Positions 46,588 through 57,523 of a stretch of 64,000 bases of DNA are shown one piece after another. Every line of letters begins with the position of its first letter. The first letter of the stretch is position 1. The notes below the pieces were generated by a model that did no database searches, was not told the DNA's origin, and saw nothing but the letters and a program-made list of their open reading frames with translations. Where the stretch lies: the NCBI GenBank assembly GCA_018398805.1, contig JAGFBZ010000683.1:62001-126000 (forward strand), given 5' to 3'. Position numbers and translations under genes: made by a program. Source of the DNA: Hirundichthys speculiger (taxonomy: Eukaryota; Chordata; Actinopteri; Beloniformes; Exocoetidae).

Positions 46588-46589
46588 TA

Positions 46590-47930
46590 CAGTCTACATT
46601 CATTACTTTTTGTTTTGTCCAAACGTTCTTGTTTCAAGCATTGCCACCGGAAAGTAAGAGGTGCTGCTGGGCTCCAGCCCGGCTTACCTCGACGACCGGA
46701 TGTCCCGCCGGAGGCCCCTCAACAGTCCGCAGAGGCGGAGACAGAGAGGATGAGGCCAGTCGTGGAGCTCCGCCGTGGAGCAGGAGGGCCCCACGGTGGA
46801 GCTCCACGAGGGAGAGGTCACAATGATTGACTCCACCTCCTGGCATAACTCAGCTCGGACATCACCTGAAATGATTCTCTGGCTCCTTTAACTGACCCCC
46901 CCCACCCCACCGGCGTGGCCCGAGCCTCTGTAACGGATCGAGCCCTCGCGGAGAACAATTCGAAGACTCTTTCGGGTGCAGGAACTGCAACAAAACTTCC
47001 TGGATGAGCCTCAGTCTGCAGCTTGATTTCAGCCAGATCAGTCACTGCGGGTGTAAACATTAACTTGACTCACATTTACATATTAAAGGTGTAAATGAGA
47101 GTCGAGTCAGTGAAAACGTCGAGTCCTGGACTGAAGCAGATCTCACTGCTGTCACCGGCTCATCCTGGTGTTGATTCATTCAGTCGGAGAATCTCCTGCA
47201 TTTTTGGTTGCAGCAGATCATTCAGACAACTGGACAGTGAGTTGCAGAAATGACTGTATTTTATTTTTCTTTCTTTCTTTTTAACGCCACCGTCCAATAT
47301 CGTTTTCCTCCTGTTGAGGTCGGGCTGAAAACACACTTAAAATGCACTTCCCAGTGAGAAACCAGCTCCTGAAATTGAACGCTGTCACATCGTGACACAT
47401 AAATGTGACTATAAAATAAGAACAAAACACATTATGTGCTTTACATGGTGCCTTTAAACCGTATCAGAATTTAAATGGGAAAACAGTAATGCAGACGTTA
47501 TACCGCGGCGTTGCAGCTGCAACATTAATTATCTTAAAATAATTCTGATGGTATAAGCGCTCAAGTAATTAGGAGACTAATTGCACATTCTGGTTTGATA
47601 ATATAATGTTTGTACATTATTAAGTAAGACAAATAATGTCTGGTTTGAGCTCCTCCGACAGAAAGACCATTTTCTGTTTGCTATCATTGCAAATGTAATT
47701 CCTTTTTGCTTTGGTCTATTTATTTATTTATTTTTTATTTTTCTTAATTTACTGGAGGAAGAAACTTAAATCTTTGCAAACTGTTCTTCCCGCTCCCTGA
47801 GGCCGTTCTCTGACCCGATTTGTGTCACGTTGTGCAGACTAAACATAATCGCAAGCGTAATAAACGGGCGGATCAATAACCGCAGATCATCAGTATTTGC
47901 AGAATGACATTTTACAGAAGTGCATTGACA
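46590..47930. other. Intergenic, with one GC-rich coding-like block
   Basis: Mostly unique, A/T-rich sequence. At 46658-46891 a plus-strand frame of 77 codons is broken only by one TGA (46751-46753). It reads SSPAYLDDRMSRRRPLNSPQ and later EQEGPTVELHEGEVTMIDS. I do not recognise it. It could be a decayed exon or chance in GC-rich DNA. Confidence 0.3.
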
Positions 47931-49376
47931 GTCCGGGTCCAGGTCCAGGTCCAGGTCCAGGTCCAGGTCCAGGTCCATGTCCGGGTCCAGGTCCAGGTCC
48001 AGATCCACGTCCGGGTCCAGATCCAGATCCAGGTCCAGGTCCAGATCCAGATCCAGGTCCATGTCCAGGTCCAGGTCCAGGTCCAGGTCTAGGTCCAGGT
48101 CCAGGTCCAGGTCCAGGTCCAGGTCCAGGTCCGGGTCCAGGTCCAGGTCCAGGTCTAGGTCCAGGTCCAGGGTCCGGATTCAGGTCCAGGTCCAGGTCCA
48201 GATCCAGATCCAGGTCCATGTCCAGGTCCAGGTCCAGGTCCAGGTCCAGGTCCAGGTCCGGGTCCAGGTCCAGGTCCAGGTCCGGGTCCGGATTCAGGTC
48301 CAGGTCCAGGTCCAGATCCAGATCCAGGTCCGGGTCCAGGTCCAGGTCCAGGTCCATGTCCGGGTCCAGGTCCAGGTCCAGGTCCAGGTCCAGGTCCAGG
48401 TCCAGGTCCAGATCCAGGTCCGGGTCCGGGTCCAGGTCCAGGTCCAGGTCATGTCCGGGTCCAGGTCCAGGTCCAGGTCCAGGTCTAGGTCCAGGTCCAG
48501 GTCCAGGTCCAGGTCCAGGTCCATGTCCGGGTCCAGGTCCAGGTCCAGATCCACGTCCGGGTCCAGATCCAGATCCAGGTCCAGGTCCAGATCCAGATCC
48601 AGGTCCAGTCCAGGTCCAGGTCCAGGTCCAGGTCTAGGTCCAGGTCCAGGTCCAGGTCCAGGTCCAGATCCAGGTCCAGGTCCAGGTCCAGGTCCAGGTC
48701 TAGGTCCAGGTCCGGGTCCGGATTCAGGTCCAGGTCCAGGTCCAGGTCCAGATCCAGGTCCAGTCCAGGTCCAGGTCCAGGTCCAGGTCCAGGTCCAGGT
48801 CCAGGTCCAGGTCCAGGTCCAGGTCCAGGTCCAGATTCAGGTCCAGGTCCAGGTCCAGATCCAGATCCAGGTCCAGGTCCAGGTCCAGGTCCAGGTCCAG
48901 TCCGGTCCAGTCCAGGTCCAGGTCCAGGTCCAGGTCCAGATCCAGGTCCGGGTCCGGGTCCAGGTCCAGGTCCAGGTCCATGTCCGGGTCCAGGTCCAGG
49001 TCTAGGTCCAGGTCCAGGTCCAGGTCCAGGTCCAGATCCAGGTCCGGGTCCAGGTCCAGGTCCATGTCCGGGTCCAGATCCAGGTCCAGATCCAGGTCCG
49101 GGTCCAGGTCCAGGTCCATGTCCGGGTCCAGATCCAGGTCCAGGTCCAGGTCCAGATCCAGATCCAGGTCCAGGTCCAGGTCCATGTCCGGGTCCAGATC
49201 CAGGTCCAGGTCCAGGTCCATGTCCATGTCCGGGTCCAGATCCAGGTCCAGGTCCGGGTCCGGGTCCGGGTCCAGATCCAGATCCAGGTCCAGGTCCAGG
49301 TCCAGGTCCGGGTCCGGGTCCAGGTCCAGGTCCAGGTCCGGGTCCAGGTCCATGTCCGGGTCCAGATCCAGGTCCG
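47931..49376 (+). repeat. 1.45-kb hexanucleotide array (AGGTCC)n
   Basis: About 240 tandem units of AGGTCC, with recurrent variants AGATCC, GGGTCC, ATGTCC, ACGTCC and TAGGTC. Variants are not random: a block containing AGATCCACGTCC at 48001 returns at 48547, an offset of 546 bp or 91 units, which indicates duplication of a larger segment. The canonical hexamer has no stop codon in any of six frames, which explains the long open frames here (Pro-Gly, Arg-Ser, Gln-Val, Asp-Leu and Thr-Trp dipeptide repeats). These are not evidence for a gene. Confidence 0.95.
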
Positions 49377-49978
49377 ACTGAGTCACGAGCATCTTGGAGC
49401 AGACGGAGGCAGGCGGTTCTGGCCAAATAAAGGGCTCCTCCGGTGGAACCTGCAGGAGCTGGAAGTCAATATTCTTATTTGATGTCGGCTCCTTTGAGGC
49501 CGAGCTAACTGTGGATACACCCCCCCCCCCCCCCCCTCCCCCCGCTCTCCTCGGCTGGAGACGACAGACTCGAAGCCTCGTGAAACAGGCGCCGGCGATC
49601 TAACCCCCCCCGATCGGAGAGAGGAGCCCGGTCGGACGCCCCGTCGCGACTGAGCCGCCGACATTTTCACAGCGTTTAATAAGAGCCACTTTTGATTAGC
49701 GGGGCCTCGCCGCAACCTTTTTATTTATTCCGGACGGCAGAAAAGCATTAATTCAGAGTAATTAATGAACAAGTGGTGGAGGGGCTGGGAACAGCTGCCT
49801 CCTCTGGGAGGAAGGAGGAAGGGACTCCTTCCTTCGCCCTGATTAGATGCTCTTCATTTCCAAGCTCCCCGTGACACCTAGCGGCTAACGATACCTGCTG
49901 CTGTAGCTGCACACCTGGAAGGAGACGGCCCCGCCTCCGTCCACAGACTCCGGTACCCAGAGCCGTCAGTCAACATAC
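49377..49978. other. Intergenic, no gene seen
   Basis: GC-rich unique sequence with a C-run (49519-49542) and no recognised gene. Confidence 0.4.
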
Positions 49979-49986
49979 GTTATAAT

Positions 49987-51413
49987 TAGGGCCGGGCAAC
50001 GATTAAAATTTTTAATCGTGATTAATCGCAAAATCAAATAATAACTTCAAAAGTAGTGTAAAGGTCACTTTTATTTGAATGTTTTGTTGCCATATGACGA
50101 CCCCCCCCCCCCCCGGCGAGTCGGGCCAAAGCCCTGGCGCCAGGCGCACTTGTGCTAGCGGTGGGCACCGGCGAGTCCGGGAACAAAAAGGGACGACTTC
50201 TAGGGCTCAATGAAATCCCTTTTATTTTTTCTCAAATTCCATTTAAATATTTTTTCATTTTCATTGTTTTTTGGTTTTTAATTTTTGAAAATTCAGTTTT
50301 ATACATTTTATGCAAATTTAACCCCAAGACAGGATATAAGTAGGGCTGGGCAATGATTTTTAATCACGATTAATCGCATGATTTCCCTGATTAATCGCGA
50401 TTAATCGCATTGTATACAGAGAATCAAATAATTAATTCAAAAGTAGTGTAAATTTTACTTTTATTTAAATGTTCTGCTGCCATATGAACTAAAGTGCCAT
50501 AACATTTGTTGTTCAAACACTTTTAACATCAGCACTTGTCAGTAACACATATTTAGTGTAAATCTCATCTTAAAAAATGTCAAATAAAATAAAGCTTATT
50601 GCCACTGCCAGGACATTAAAGTCATTTGGTTTTTTAATGAAAAATAAAAAAGGGTCTACCAACAAAATCCTAACAATCTAGAGGCCACAATCAGAACATT
50701 AAAACAGGTAATTTCTGAGGTAACAGCAGAAACTTTTAACGGGGAGTTTAACTTGTCAGTTTTTACAAATAACCTTGTTTCTGTTGAATCCTCCGTCTGG
50801 GAGAACTTTAAAATGAAAATGTCCATGTTAAAGTTCAGTTACTTTACCAATCTGTAATTATCTGTGTATCATTTGTTTTATTTTCCATTTTCGATTGTCA
50901 ATCAAAAATAAAAAAAAATAAAAAAGTGACTTTTTATTTTTTTTTCCATTTTTTCACAAAAAAAAGCCTGCTTTTTTATATTTCAATTTTAACAAACATT
51001 AATTTGTTTTAATATTTATTGTCTGGTTTACGTGACCCAGAAATGGCTTTGTTTTATAATTGAGGAACCGACTTTCTGTTGTCATTACACATCTGTGCCA
51101 CTAGATGGAGCCGCACTGCAGTAACCAGCTAGAGAACAGCAGGACAGTGAACACATGGAGCAGATCTGATGATAAATATAATATTTAAATATAATAATAT
51201 AAATATTAATATTGCTACCTGCTTTGCTACCTGAACTGTAAAGTTCACTGATTTTTACCGTTTTAGCTTTTCCGGTTCCGCAGCAGCCAGTAACAAACTT
51301 TTCAAAACAAAAGCACGTGAGCAACATGCGTTAACGCACGATAAAATAAATGTCGGCGTTAATAAATTAATGCGTTAACGTGATAATAATGCCCGTTAAC
51401 TTGCCCAGCCCTA
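49987..51413. mobile_element. Rearranged hAT-type MITE with duplicated left end
   Basis: GTTATAAT flanks the whole unit (49979-49986 and 51414-51421). The outer left end is TAGGGCCGGGCAACGATT and the right end is the inverse of TAGGGCTGGGCAAGTTAACG. After 114 bp the first left end breaks off into a C-run and about 100 bp of unrelated GC-rich DNA, then a fragment of the repeat seen at 16655-17126. A second full left end, TAGGGCTGGGCAATGATTT, starts at 50341 and continues to the right end. No transposase is present. A CTCF-like CCACTAGATGGAG lies at 51098-51110. Confidence 0.8.
50201..50340 (+). mobile_element. Fragment of TAGGG/GAAATCC repeat
   Basis: Starts TAGGGCTCAATGAAATCC and matches 16975-17126 in inverted orientation. 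It lies between the two left ends of the hAT-type MITE. Confidence 0.6.
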
Positions 51414-51421
51414 GTTATAAT

Positions 51422-52430
51422 TTAAAACGCTGCTTCAGGGCATAAATAAAACACTGGTCCTACAAATTAATAACGAGCGATAACGATTTAAAAGACGTGA
51501 AAGACATGTTGTGATTGTCATGTCACAAATCCATCCATCCAGCTGTGCTGCTTTTGAATCGAAGCTTTTTTTTTTCCCTCCTCTTTAAGTTCAGAGTCAT
51601 TTTGTCGTCTTCTAACCCTTCCCTTCTCATATCCTCTGTCTTTGGCTGTCACTCGATTTTAGTCAGAAGGATGAGCTGATCTCTTTTATCCACACTTGAT
51701 CTTTCTCTCTTTTATCACCACGTCTTGATTTTTTTTTCCTCTCCCCCCCCATGACATCTCTTTTCCTTCCAGTTGGCTGGCCACAGAGCTCCGCTTTATG
51801 AAAACAGTTTAGACTTGAAAGGCGAAACCGAGGTGACGTCGGGGGGGGGGGGGGGGGTGGTGCGGCACATAGGTCAGGCTTCCCTTTCATACTGCTTGTC
51901 GCAGCGAGCGGCGAGCATCGGCGCCCGGCGCCCCCGAAAGCTACTAATTGCCTGCTTCGTATAGATACCGGCTGAAGGCTCGCATCTAAAATTAGCTTTG
52001 CTTATGAGCCAAAAAAGTAGGTCCCGTCACTCCACGTGGACGAGGCTGTGGAAGGCAGAATCATTGTGTTTTCCACTGTGACCCGCTGCGATGCATCCGT
52101 TTCATTTCTTTCTCTCTGACGAGCCCATACCGTTATTAGCGCTCATTTCAGGTTGATGACTTATTGGTGCGGTCTTTATTAAGCCGAATGCTATTATATC
52201 CGTCGCATAGAGTTCCTCCACAACACTGGAATACACATGTGCTTCAAAGTAGGTCATGCCTGCCACAGCATTCGCTACACCCGCTAATCCCTTTACAGAG
52301 TCAGCTGGCATTGGGCAAGAGGTGGGGTACGCCCCAAAGGTTATTTTTCAGTCATAGGGATGAGAAGATATTCAGCCATTCATGTCTGCGTTTGCACCGT
52401 CGGCCGTTTTTGGCGTCATTAACGAAACCC
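51422..52430. other. Intergenic, no gene seen
   Basis: Unique sequence with a poly-G run at 51841-51857. A low-complexity pyrimidine block lies at 51570-51770. No gene is recognised. Confidence 0.4.
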
Positions 52431-53038
52431 TGGGGACCGGCGCCCCCCGCGTAAATCAAAATCCGCGAAAGGGACCGGAGCCCCCCGAGCCTCAAATAAT
52501 GTGTTTAAAATATGTTTAAAAACCCCAAAAAAGTAGCAAAACAAGACAAAGGCTCAACTGTGGTCTTTCTGTTACCTTCACAGCCTCTGATCTCTGAACC
52601 GTAGTAAACAAAACTGCTGCTGTATTCTGCTATTTTGGGGCTCGTAATTAGCGGCTAACACGCTAACAACAACAAAAGAAACAGTCTGGTTTTCTCTGCG
52701 TGGAACGGGAACTTTATTCTGGCACTGCAGGAACTTGTAACATCACACAGGTTGTATTGTTGGGCTCCTGTCGGTTAACAGAGAATGTAAATCTATACAC
52801 GCTGGGCTGCTGTTGATGCTCACTACACTTTTCATCTAACACACACACACTACATTACCCATAAGGCCACCTTCTTAAAGGGGCCAGGCTGGCTCACGAC
52901 ATTTCTTCACTGTGAGAGAATGCGCACAACATCCTGTGATGTTTTTTACATTTTCTTAAATTATATTACATATTTCTGAAAAATCCATGAATAACTAAAA
53001 CAGTGGAACTTAAACTGTGAATTGGCGAGGGATCACTG
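52431..53038 (+). mobile_element. pogo/Tigger-like MITE, copy 3 (left end missing)
   Basis: Matches copy 1 from its 34th base or so onward, starting GGGGACCGGCGCCCC, and ends GGGATCACTG with TA at 53039-53040. The first terminal repeat is absent, so the copy is truncated. An insertion of about 20 bp (TGGAACGGGAACTTTATTCT, near 52701) is not present in the other copies. Confidence 0.75.
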
Positions 53039-53040
53039 TA

Positions 53041-53790
53041 TAGTGTAATGTTGTTTTGAAACTGAGTACGTAGAGTCAGCTCTGTGGTTGTATAGAGGAC
53101 TCAACTCTGCAGCCATGAAAGCAGAGAATTAAAAAAAAATGAACATTTATATTTTTGACTTTTTTAATGTTCTCATCCTGAATACGACCGTATAAGCCTT
53201 GGAGCTGTACAGACGGTAGAGAAATCAAAACAGACGACTGAAGGACACAGCAGCACATCGTTGGTTTGAGTCTTTTCATACCATTTTTCTTTCTTTTTGA
53301 TATCAAAAATAAATATATATTTCCTGCCTTATTAGTTATTCTCCAGCTCAAACATCCTGCACATATCCATCACAAAAACGGCCATCTTTTTTATTAATTT
53401 GTTGCATTTAAAGGGATTCAGTCGCTAATGACGAGATTTTTTAAATCGTCTGCAACCTGCAAATGTTTATTTAGCAAATGACATAAAACAGAAATTTACT
53501 GGCAGCTGTTCTAAATAATAATCATCACGACCCCTTCAGTGTGGTTTTCTGTGATTGAAATGTTTGCATTTGCAGCCAACACTGCTCACCTTCTTCCTGC
53601 ACCTCCGGTGTGTCTACGGTGAGCCAGAAGGGACAAACCAAACTGTTCCTTTGAAAAAGCAGTGGTGGACACCAGAGGACGTCCCAGAATCCTCCACAGA
53701 GCCTCTCGAACACTGAAGAACGAAGCACTCATCCTCGGTTCAAGACGACGCTGTTTTTCCTTCACTTCACAAATGCTGAATTTTAAAGTT
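53041..53790. other. Intergenic, no gene seen
   Basis: Unique A/T-rich sequence. No gene is recognised. Confidence 0.35.
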
Positions 53791-54475
53791 CAAAGCAGTA
53801 GGGATGGGATTTGATAAGATGTTTCCAATTCCAATTCCATTATCGATACTGTTTAACGATTCGATTCTTTATCGATTCTCTTATTGATTTTAATTTGGGG
53901 GAAAAGGAGAACTAACAGTTTTATTAGCATCATTTTTTTTTTTTTACTTAGAAGTTAGGACCTTACAAACTCAACAGCGAGGTCAAAAGAGGCCCAAAGC
54001 CTGGATGACGTGTTAACTGTTGTAATATGTAACTGTGCAAATACACAAGAATGTGGAACATTTTACTAACAGATTTTTCCTAATAGAAATTTAAAAAAAT
54101 CTCCCTTTTAAAAGGATATATGAGCTCACTAAGCACTTAAAAATAATAATAAAAAAAGATAAATACTATCAAATACAACAGAACAGTTCATAGTACAAAT
54201 CTGCAAATACTATGAAGAATTAACAATTCTTTAGCAGTAAAATAATCATGTCTTCCAGCCTCTGAACCAGCCAGACTCTCTCTCTCGTCACGGTCATCTT
54301 CTAAATTTAATGCAGAAGGAATTCGTTTAATAGCATAGCGCTAATGTTATAGCGTGTTTTACAAAGAAGCACATAGGCAGCGGGATAGCTACTAACCAGA
54401 GTTACCAGAGGTGATCTTAGCTTGGCTACTGCTGCTGGGTTGAGATCCATCAGTCCGAAGCGTCAAAAACACGAC

Positions 54476-54638
54476 ACTCGTTATCGCATGTTGTGTGTTC
54501 AAATGTTTCTGCGTGTTAGCCGTGTTCCCTCCTGACGCTGTTATCTCCACTTTACAATGACTGCTAGTTGCCTTGTTGCCATCTTTCTTTGGTGAAGTGA
54601 AGCCAAACTTTGGAGCGTTTGAACCTGGTGGGCGCCAT
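54476..54638 (-). pseudogene. BED-type zinc finger remnant of hAT transposase
   Basis: From a start codon at 54638 the frame reads FKRSKVWLHFT. After a frameshift it reads HCKVEITASGGNTANTQKHL and ends NTQH. This is the BED finger pattern with W-x-H-F at the start and G-G-N-T-x-N-x-x-K-H-L-x-x-Q-H at the end. The first cysteine pair is reduced to one recognisable cysteine. No downstream transposase domain is visible. Intact relatives encode the hAT transposase. Confidence 0.7.
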
Positions 54639-54812
54639 TGTTGTTTACAACTGCAATGCTAACGTGCTAAACCGACGTAGCTTAATCACGTAAGTGCTTT
54701 CTGGAATTGACTGCGAGTAACTTGCGTAAATTACGTGAGATTCGAGCTGGTTGGAATTGATAAGAGAATCGCTGGATAAACTGCAGAACGATTCCATGGA
54801 ATTGAAACACAC

Positions 54813-54926
54813 GGAACCAGTTCTCTACAGGAACCGGTTCTCTACAGGAACTGGTTCTCTACAGGAACTGGTTCCTGTAGAGAACTGGTTCCTGTAGAGA
54901 ACCGGTTCTCTACAGGAACCAGTTCT
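54813..54926. repeat. Palindromic minisatellite GGAACCGGTTCTCTACA
   Basis: About six units of roughly 17 bp, in which GGTTCTCTACAGGAAC and its inverse GTTCCTGTAGAGAACC alternate. The array can form a hairpin or cruciform. Confidence 0.9.
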
Positions 54927-54949
54927 AGATTCCCAACCCTACAAAGCAG

Positions 54950-56752
54950 AGAGAGAAAACAAAACAAAGGAGATGGGAATTTCCTGCATCACAAAAATAC
55001 AAAAAAAAAAAAAAAAAAAAAAAAAAACATTATTAACGACTCAGTCAATGGATTATTTAAAAATGAGTTATCTGTGATCTCTGGTCTGTGACGCTGATTT
55101 CAAACCAGTTTTCTAGAATAATGAAGACACGCAGCAAATATTAAAATTGACCATCATGTTCCAGCTGTGGGGTCACCTGATCACCTCAGTCTTGGTCCAC
55201 GTGAGGATGAATCTCATTCTCTTAGCTGTTTTTTTTTTTTTTTTAATTTATTTATCTCTCTGACGTCTGCGGTGCCGCATTTCGACTCGGCTCTGCGAAC
55301 ACCCAGAGGATGTTGTTTCCATGGCGAGGTTGTCAGCTACACAGCTTAGCCGGGACCAGACGCAGACCCGGTTCAGACGTCTGAACAGGCGTCCCCCTCC
55401 AACTTTCACGTGTGCTCCCTCTCTCCTCGCTTCGTTCGGACCTCAAACTGTCCCGATTGTGGAATTGAAAGCGCTTGAAAAGACAGTTTGAGTTTAGATA
55501 ATCAGACAAGAAAGATGAGACGACGAGAACACGTAGACGTGAACAGAAGTTTCCTCCTCGCTGCTTCAGCAGTCAGAAGATGGACTCAGAACCAGCCAGT
55601 TCATTTATTTTTTATTTTCTTACCAAAGGCACGCAATTACTCAACTCCATTTGGGTGACATTTCACATGATTAGCATTTGTAGATACATATGTAGCGATA
55701 CCATTTGCAAGTTTTAGATATTACATTTGATATTATACCAGCGATTAGATTGTATGCATGATCAGGTTCTGATGGTGTCACACTGGAAACGGACGGCATA
55801 TTTTAGTCAACCTTCTGTTCTAATTTGTATGAATGTATGAATAATGAGGGGGAGCAGAGCGGCTGTCTATTGAACCTTGTATTTATGGGCCCGATACATT
55901 AGAAAGTGCAATTCCTGAATGATAGAGAAACCCATTAAAGTAGTAATAAAATTGCAAATGTCTCCCCTCTCTGTTTTCCTTCCCTTCAGTATGGGCAGCA
56001 GGACGCGGCGCTCTCAGCGGCGGTGCGCGAGCCTCTGGCGGACGCATGCATAGCAATATGATACCGAACACATTTCCCAATCCAATTCCTGCCCGCTGCG
56101 TTTGTGAAACACTTGGTGAGATCCATCTTTTTCAATTATGCCACGAGAGGACAGGCATTCCTTTAAGCCTGGAGGGAAAGGGATTTTTTTTTTTTTTTTG
56201 GTTAAGGACAGGTCTCATCTCCAGATCTCAGGATGCATTAAAATTGTATTGATGCCATTGGATATTAAAGGAGAATCTTCCGGATTAATCGATGGGAAGC
56301 CTGCCCCGGGGACCGTCATCCGGGGACTCGCACTTCCTTACTTGAAAGACTGCAGCAGATTTAAAAGCATCAGCGGCATCAGGACGCATCGGGTCTGAGG
56401 GCTTATCAGAGACAGGCTGGGAAATCACTTGTTGAAATGCCATTTTCTTTCATTTATGCTCATTTATGTTCCATGATTCCTATCTATGCTTATGAATCAT
56501 CTCAGTGATGGTTAAAAACTGAAGCCATCCATCTGGAGGTTTGGTTTGCAACCTTTGTTTCTGACAGAGAAGAGAAGGTAATCAACGGAACGCAGAATCT
56601 TAAGAAGGTCTTGTCTTGTTTTGTTTTGTTTTTATTTTTTGCCTAACTCGCAAAGAAACTTCCGACCCGTCAGATTGTGGGCTGGCCCGGCACGGCTGGT
56701 TTAAGTTCTGACTCCCTCCTCTGCTCTTTTTCAAGCGTGCAGGTCCTTTCAG
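54950..56752. other. Intergenic, no gene seen; possible regulatory block
   Basis: Contains an A-run (55001-55027) and T-runs (55231-55245, 56187-56201). The stretch 55610-55790 is unique, free of low complexity and contains homeobox/POU-like words such as GATTAGCATTTG. It is a candidate for conservation, not a proven element. Confidence 0.35.
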
Positions 56753-56826
56753 GTGAATGTTAGGCACCGAAAAACGATTCCAAGTAGGAATCGGTTCCTA
56801 AGGTCCGGTTCTGGAATCGTTTAGAA

Positions 56827-57186
56827 CAGCCATTCCCAAACTTCAGAACACCAAGGCCCAATTTGAAATGTGAAAAATCTCCTCAGCCCACCGAAACCTT
56901 TAATCACAACTGTGATCAACATACAGGACCAGGAACCATGATCCGATATTAATGTAAGGGGTCAACAAATAAGGTGACACTTGTCATATTAAGTTAAGAT
57001 GACAGTAGAATAACACTTAACTGGGTTGTTTTATTACTTCTAAATGTTTTTTAATCATGTCATGAATATTTTACAGTAATTAAAAACATATTTAAAAAAG
57101 ATAGAGGATTTAAAAAACATTTGTTTAATTTTAATGACCTCTCACGGCCCACCAGGGGACCACAGACCACACTTTGGGAATCACTG
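56827..57186 (+). mobile_element. hAT (Charlie-like) MITE nested in another hAT
   Basis: GTTTAGAA flanks both sides (56819-56826 and 57187-57194), a perfect 8-bp duplication. The ends are CAGCCATTCCCAAACTT and the inverse of CAGTGATTCCCAAAGTG. The 360-bp interior is non-coding, with GGCCCA phrases near both ends. Confidence 0.9.
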
Positions 57187-57364
57187 GTTTAGAAGATTTT
57201 TGAATTTCGATTCCTTTTTTCGGTTCCTAAATGCCAGTGCTATTTTATTTATTTATTTTTTTATTTATTGCACTAGTTTGTTGATGTTACTCCGCCCGGC
57301 GTACTCAACTCCGCGCTAGTGTCAACGTCACGTCCTTCACCGACGGGACTTCACTCGCCACAAC

Positions 57365-57523
57365 ATGGATCCCAAGAGACGCCGCTCTTGAGTTTGGCTG
57401 CATTTCAGTGCAAACACCTGCGGGAAGCGTGTTACTGCCAAAGGAGGGCGCACGACTAATATGGCAAACCACCTTCGCCTGCATGGCGTCACAAAAATAA
57501 ACGAGTGTACCGTATTTAATTGA
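57365..57523 (+). pseudogene. BED-type zinc finger remnant of hAT transposase
   Basis: The frame starts MDPKRRRS, has an in-frame TGA, then VWLHFSAN, CGKRVTAK and GGRTTNMANHLRLH. This is a good BED finger match: the V-W-x-H-F start, a cysteine before G-K, and the T-N-M-x-N-H-L-x-x-H end. The first cysteine of the C-x2-C pair has been lost by deletion. A stop follows at 57521. The TGA and the missing catalytic core mark it as a relic. Confidence 0.75.

Larger units (their letters stand above)
45869..46589. repeat. 721-bp inverted repeat with 205-bp arms
   Basis: The left arm (45869-46075) and the right arm (46387-46589) are near-complementary over about 205 bp, with a 311-bp centre. A third copy of the outer arm end lies just inside the right arm (about 46344-46380), so the right side is partly duplicated. 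The outer ends are TACTGCCCCCTGGTGG and its inverse. No flanking duplication was found, so it may be a mobile element or a local inverted duplication. It has no coding capacity. Confidence 0.8.
53799..54941 (-). mobile_element. hAT-type element with perfect 8-bp target duplication and BED-finger remnant
   Basis: CAAAGCAG flanks both sides (53791-53798 and 54942-54949). The ends are TAGGGATGGGATTTGATAAG and the inverse of TAGGGTTGGGAATC. The 1143-bp element carries a BED-finger relic on the minus strand (54476-54638) and a palindromic minisatellite near its right end. No catalytic core is present. Confidence 0.9.

Noticed and set aside
47897..49426. Long open frames of 133-342 codons encoding dipeptide repeats
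   Set aside because: They follow directly from a stop-free hexamer read in six frames and have no non-repeat domain.
49383..49715. 110-codon minus-strand frame next to the hexamer array
   Set aside because: It crosses a C-run and has no recognisable domain; GC-rich chance frame.
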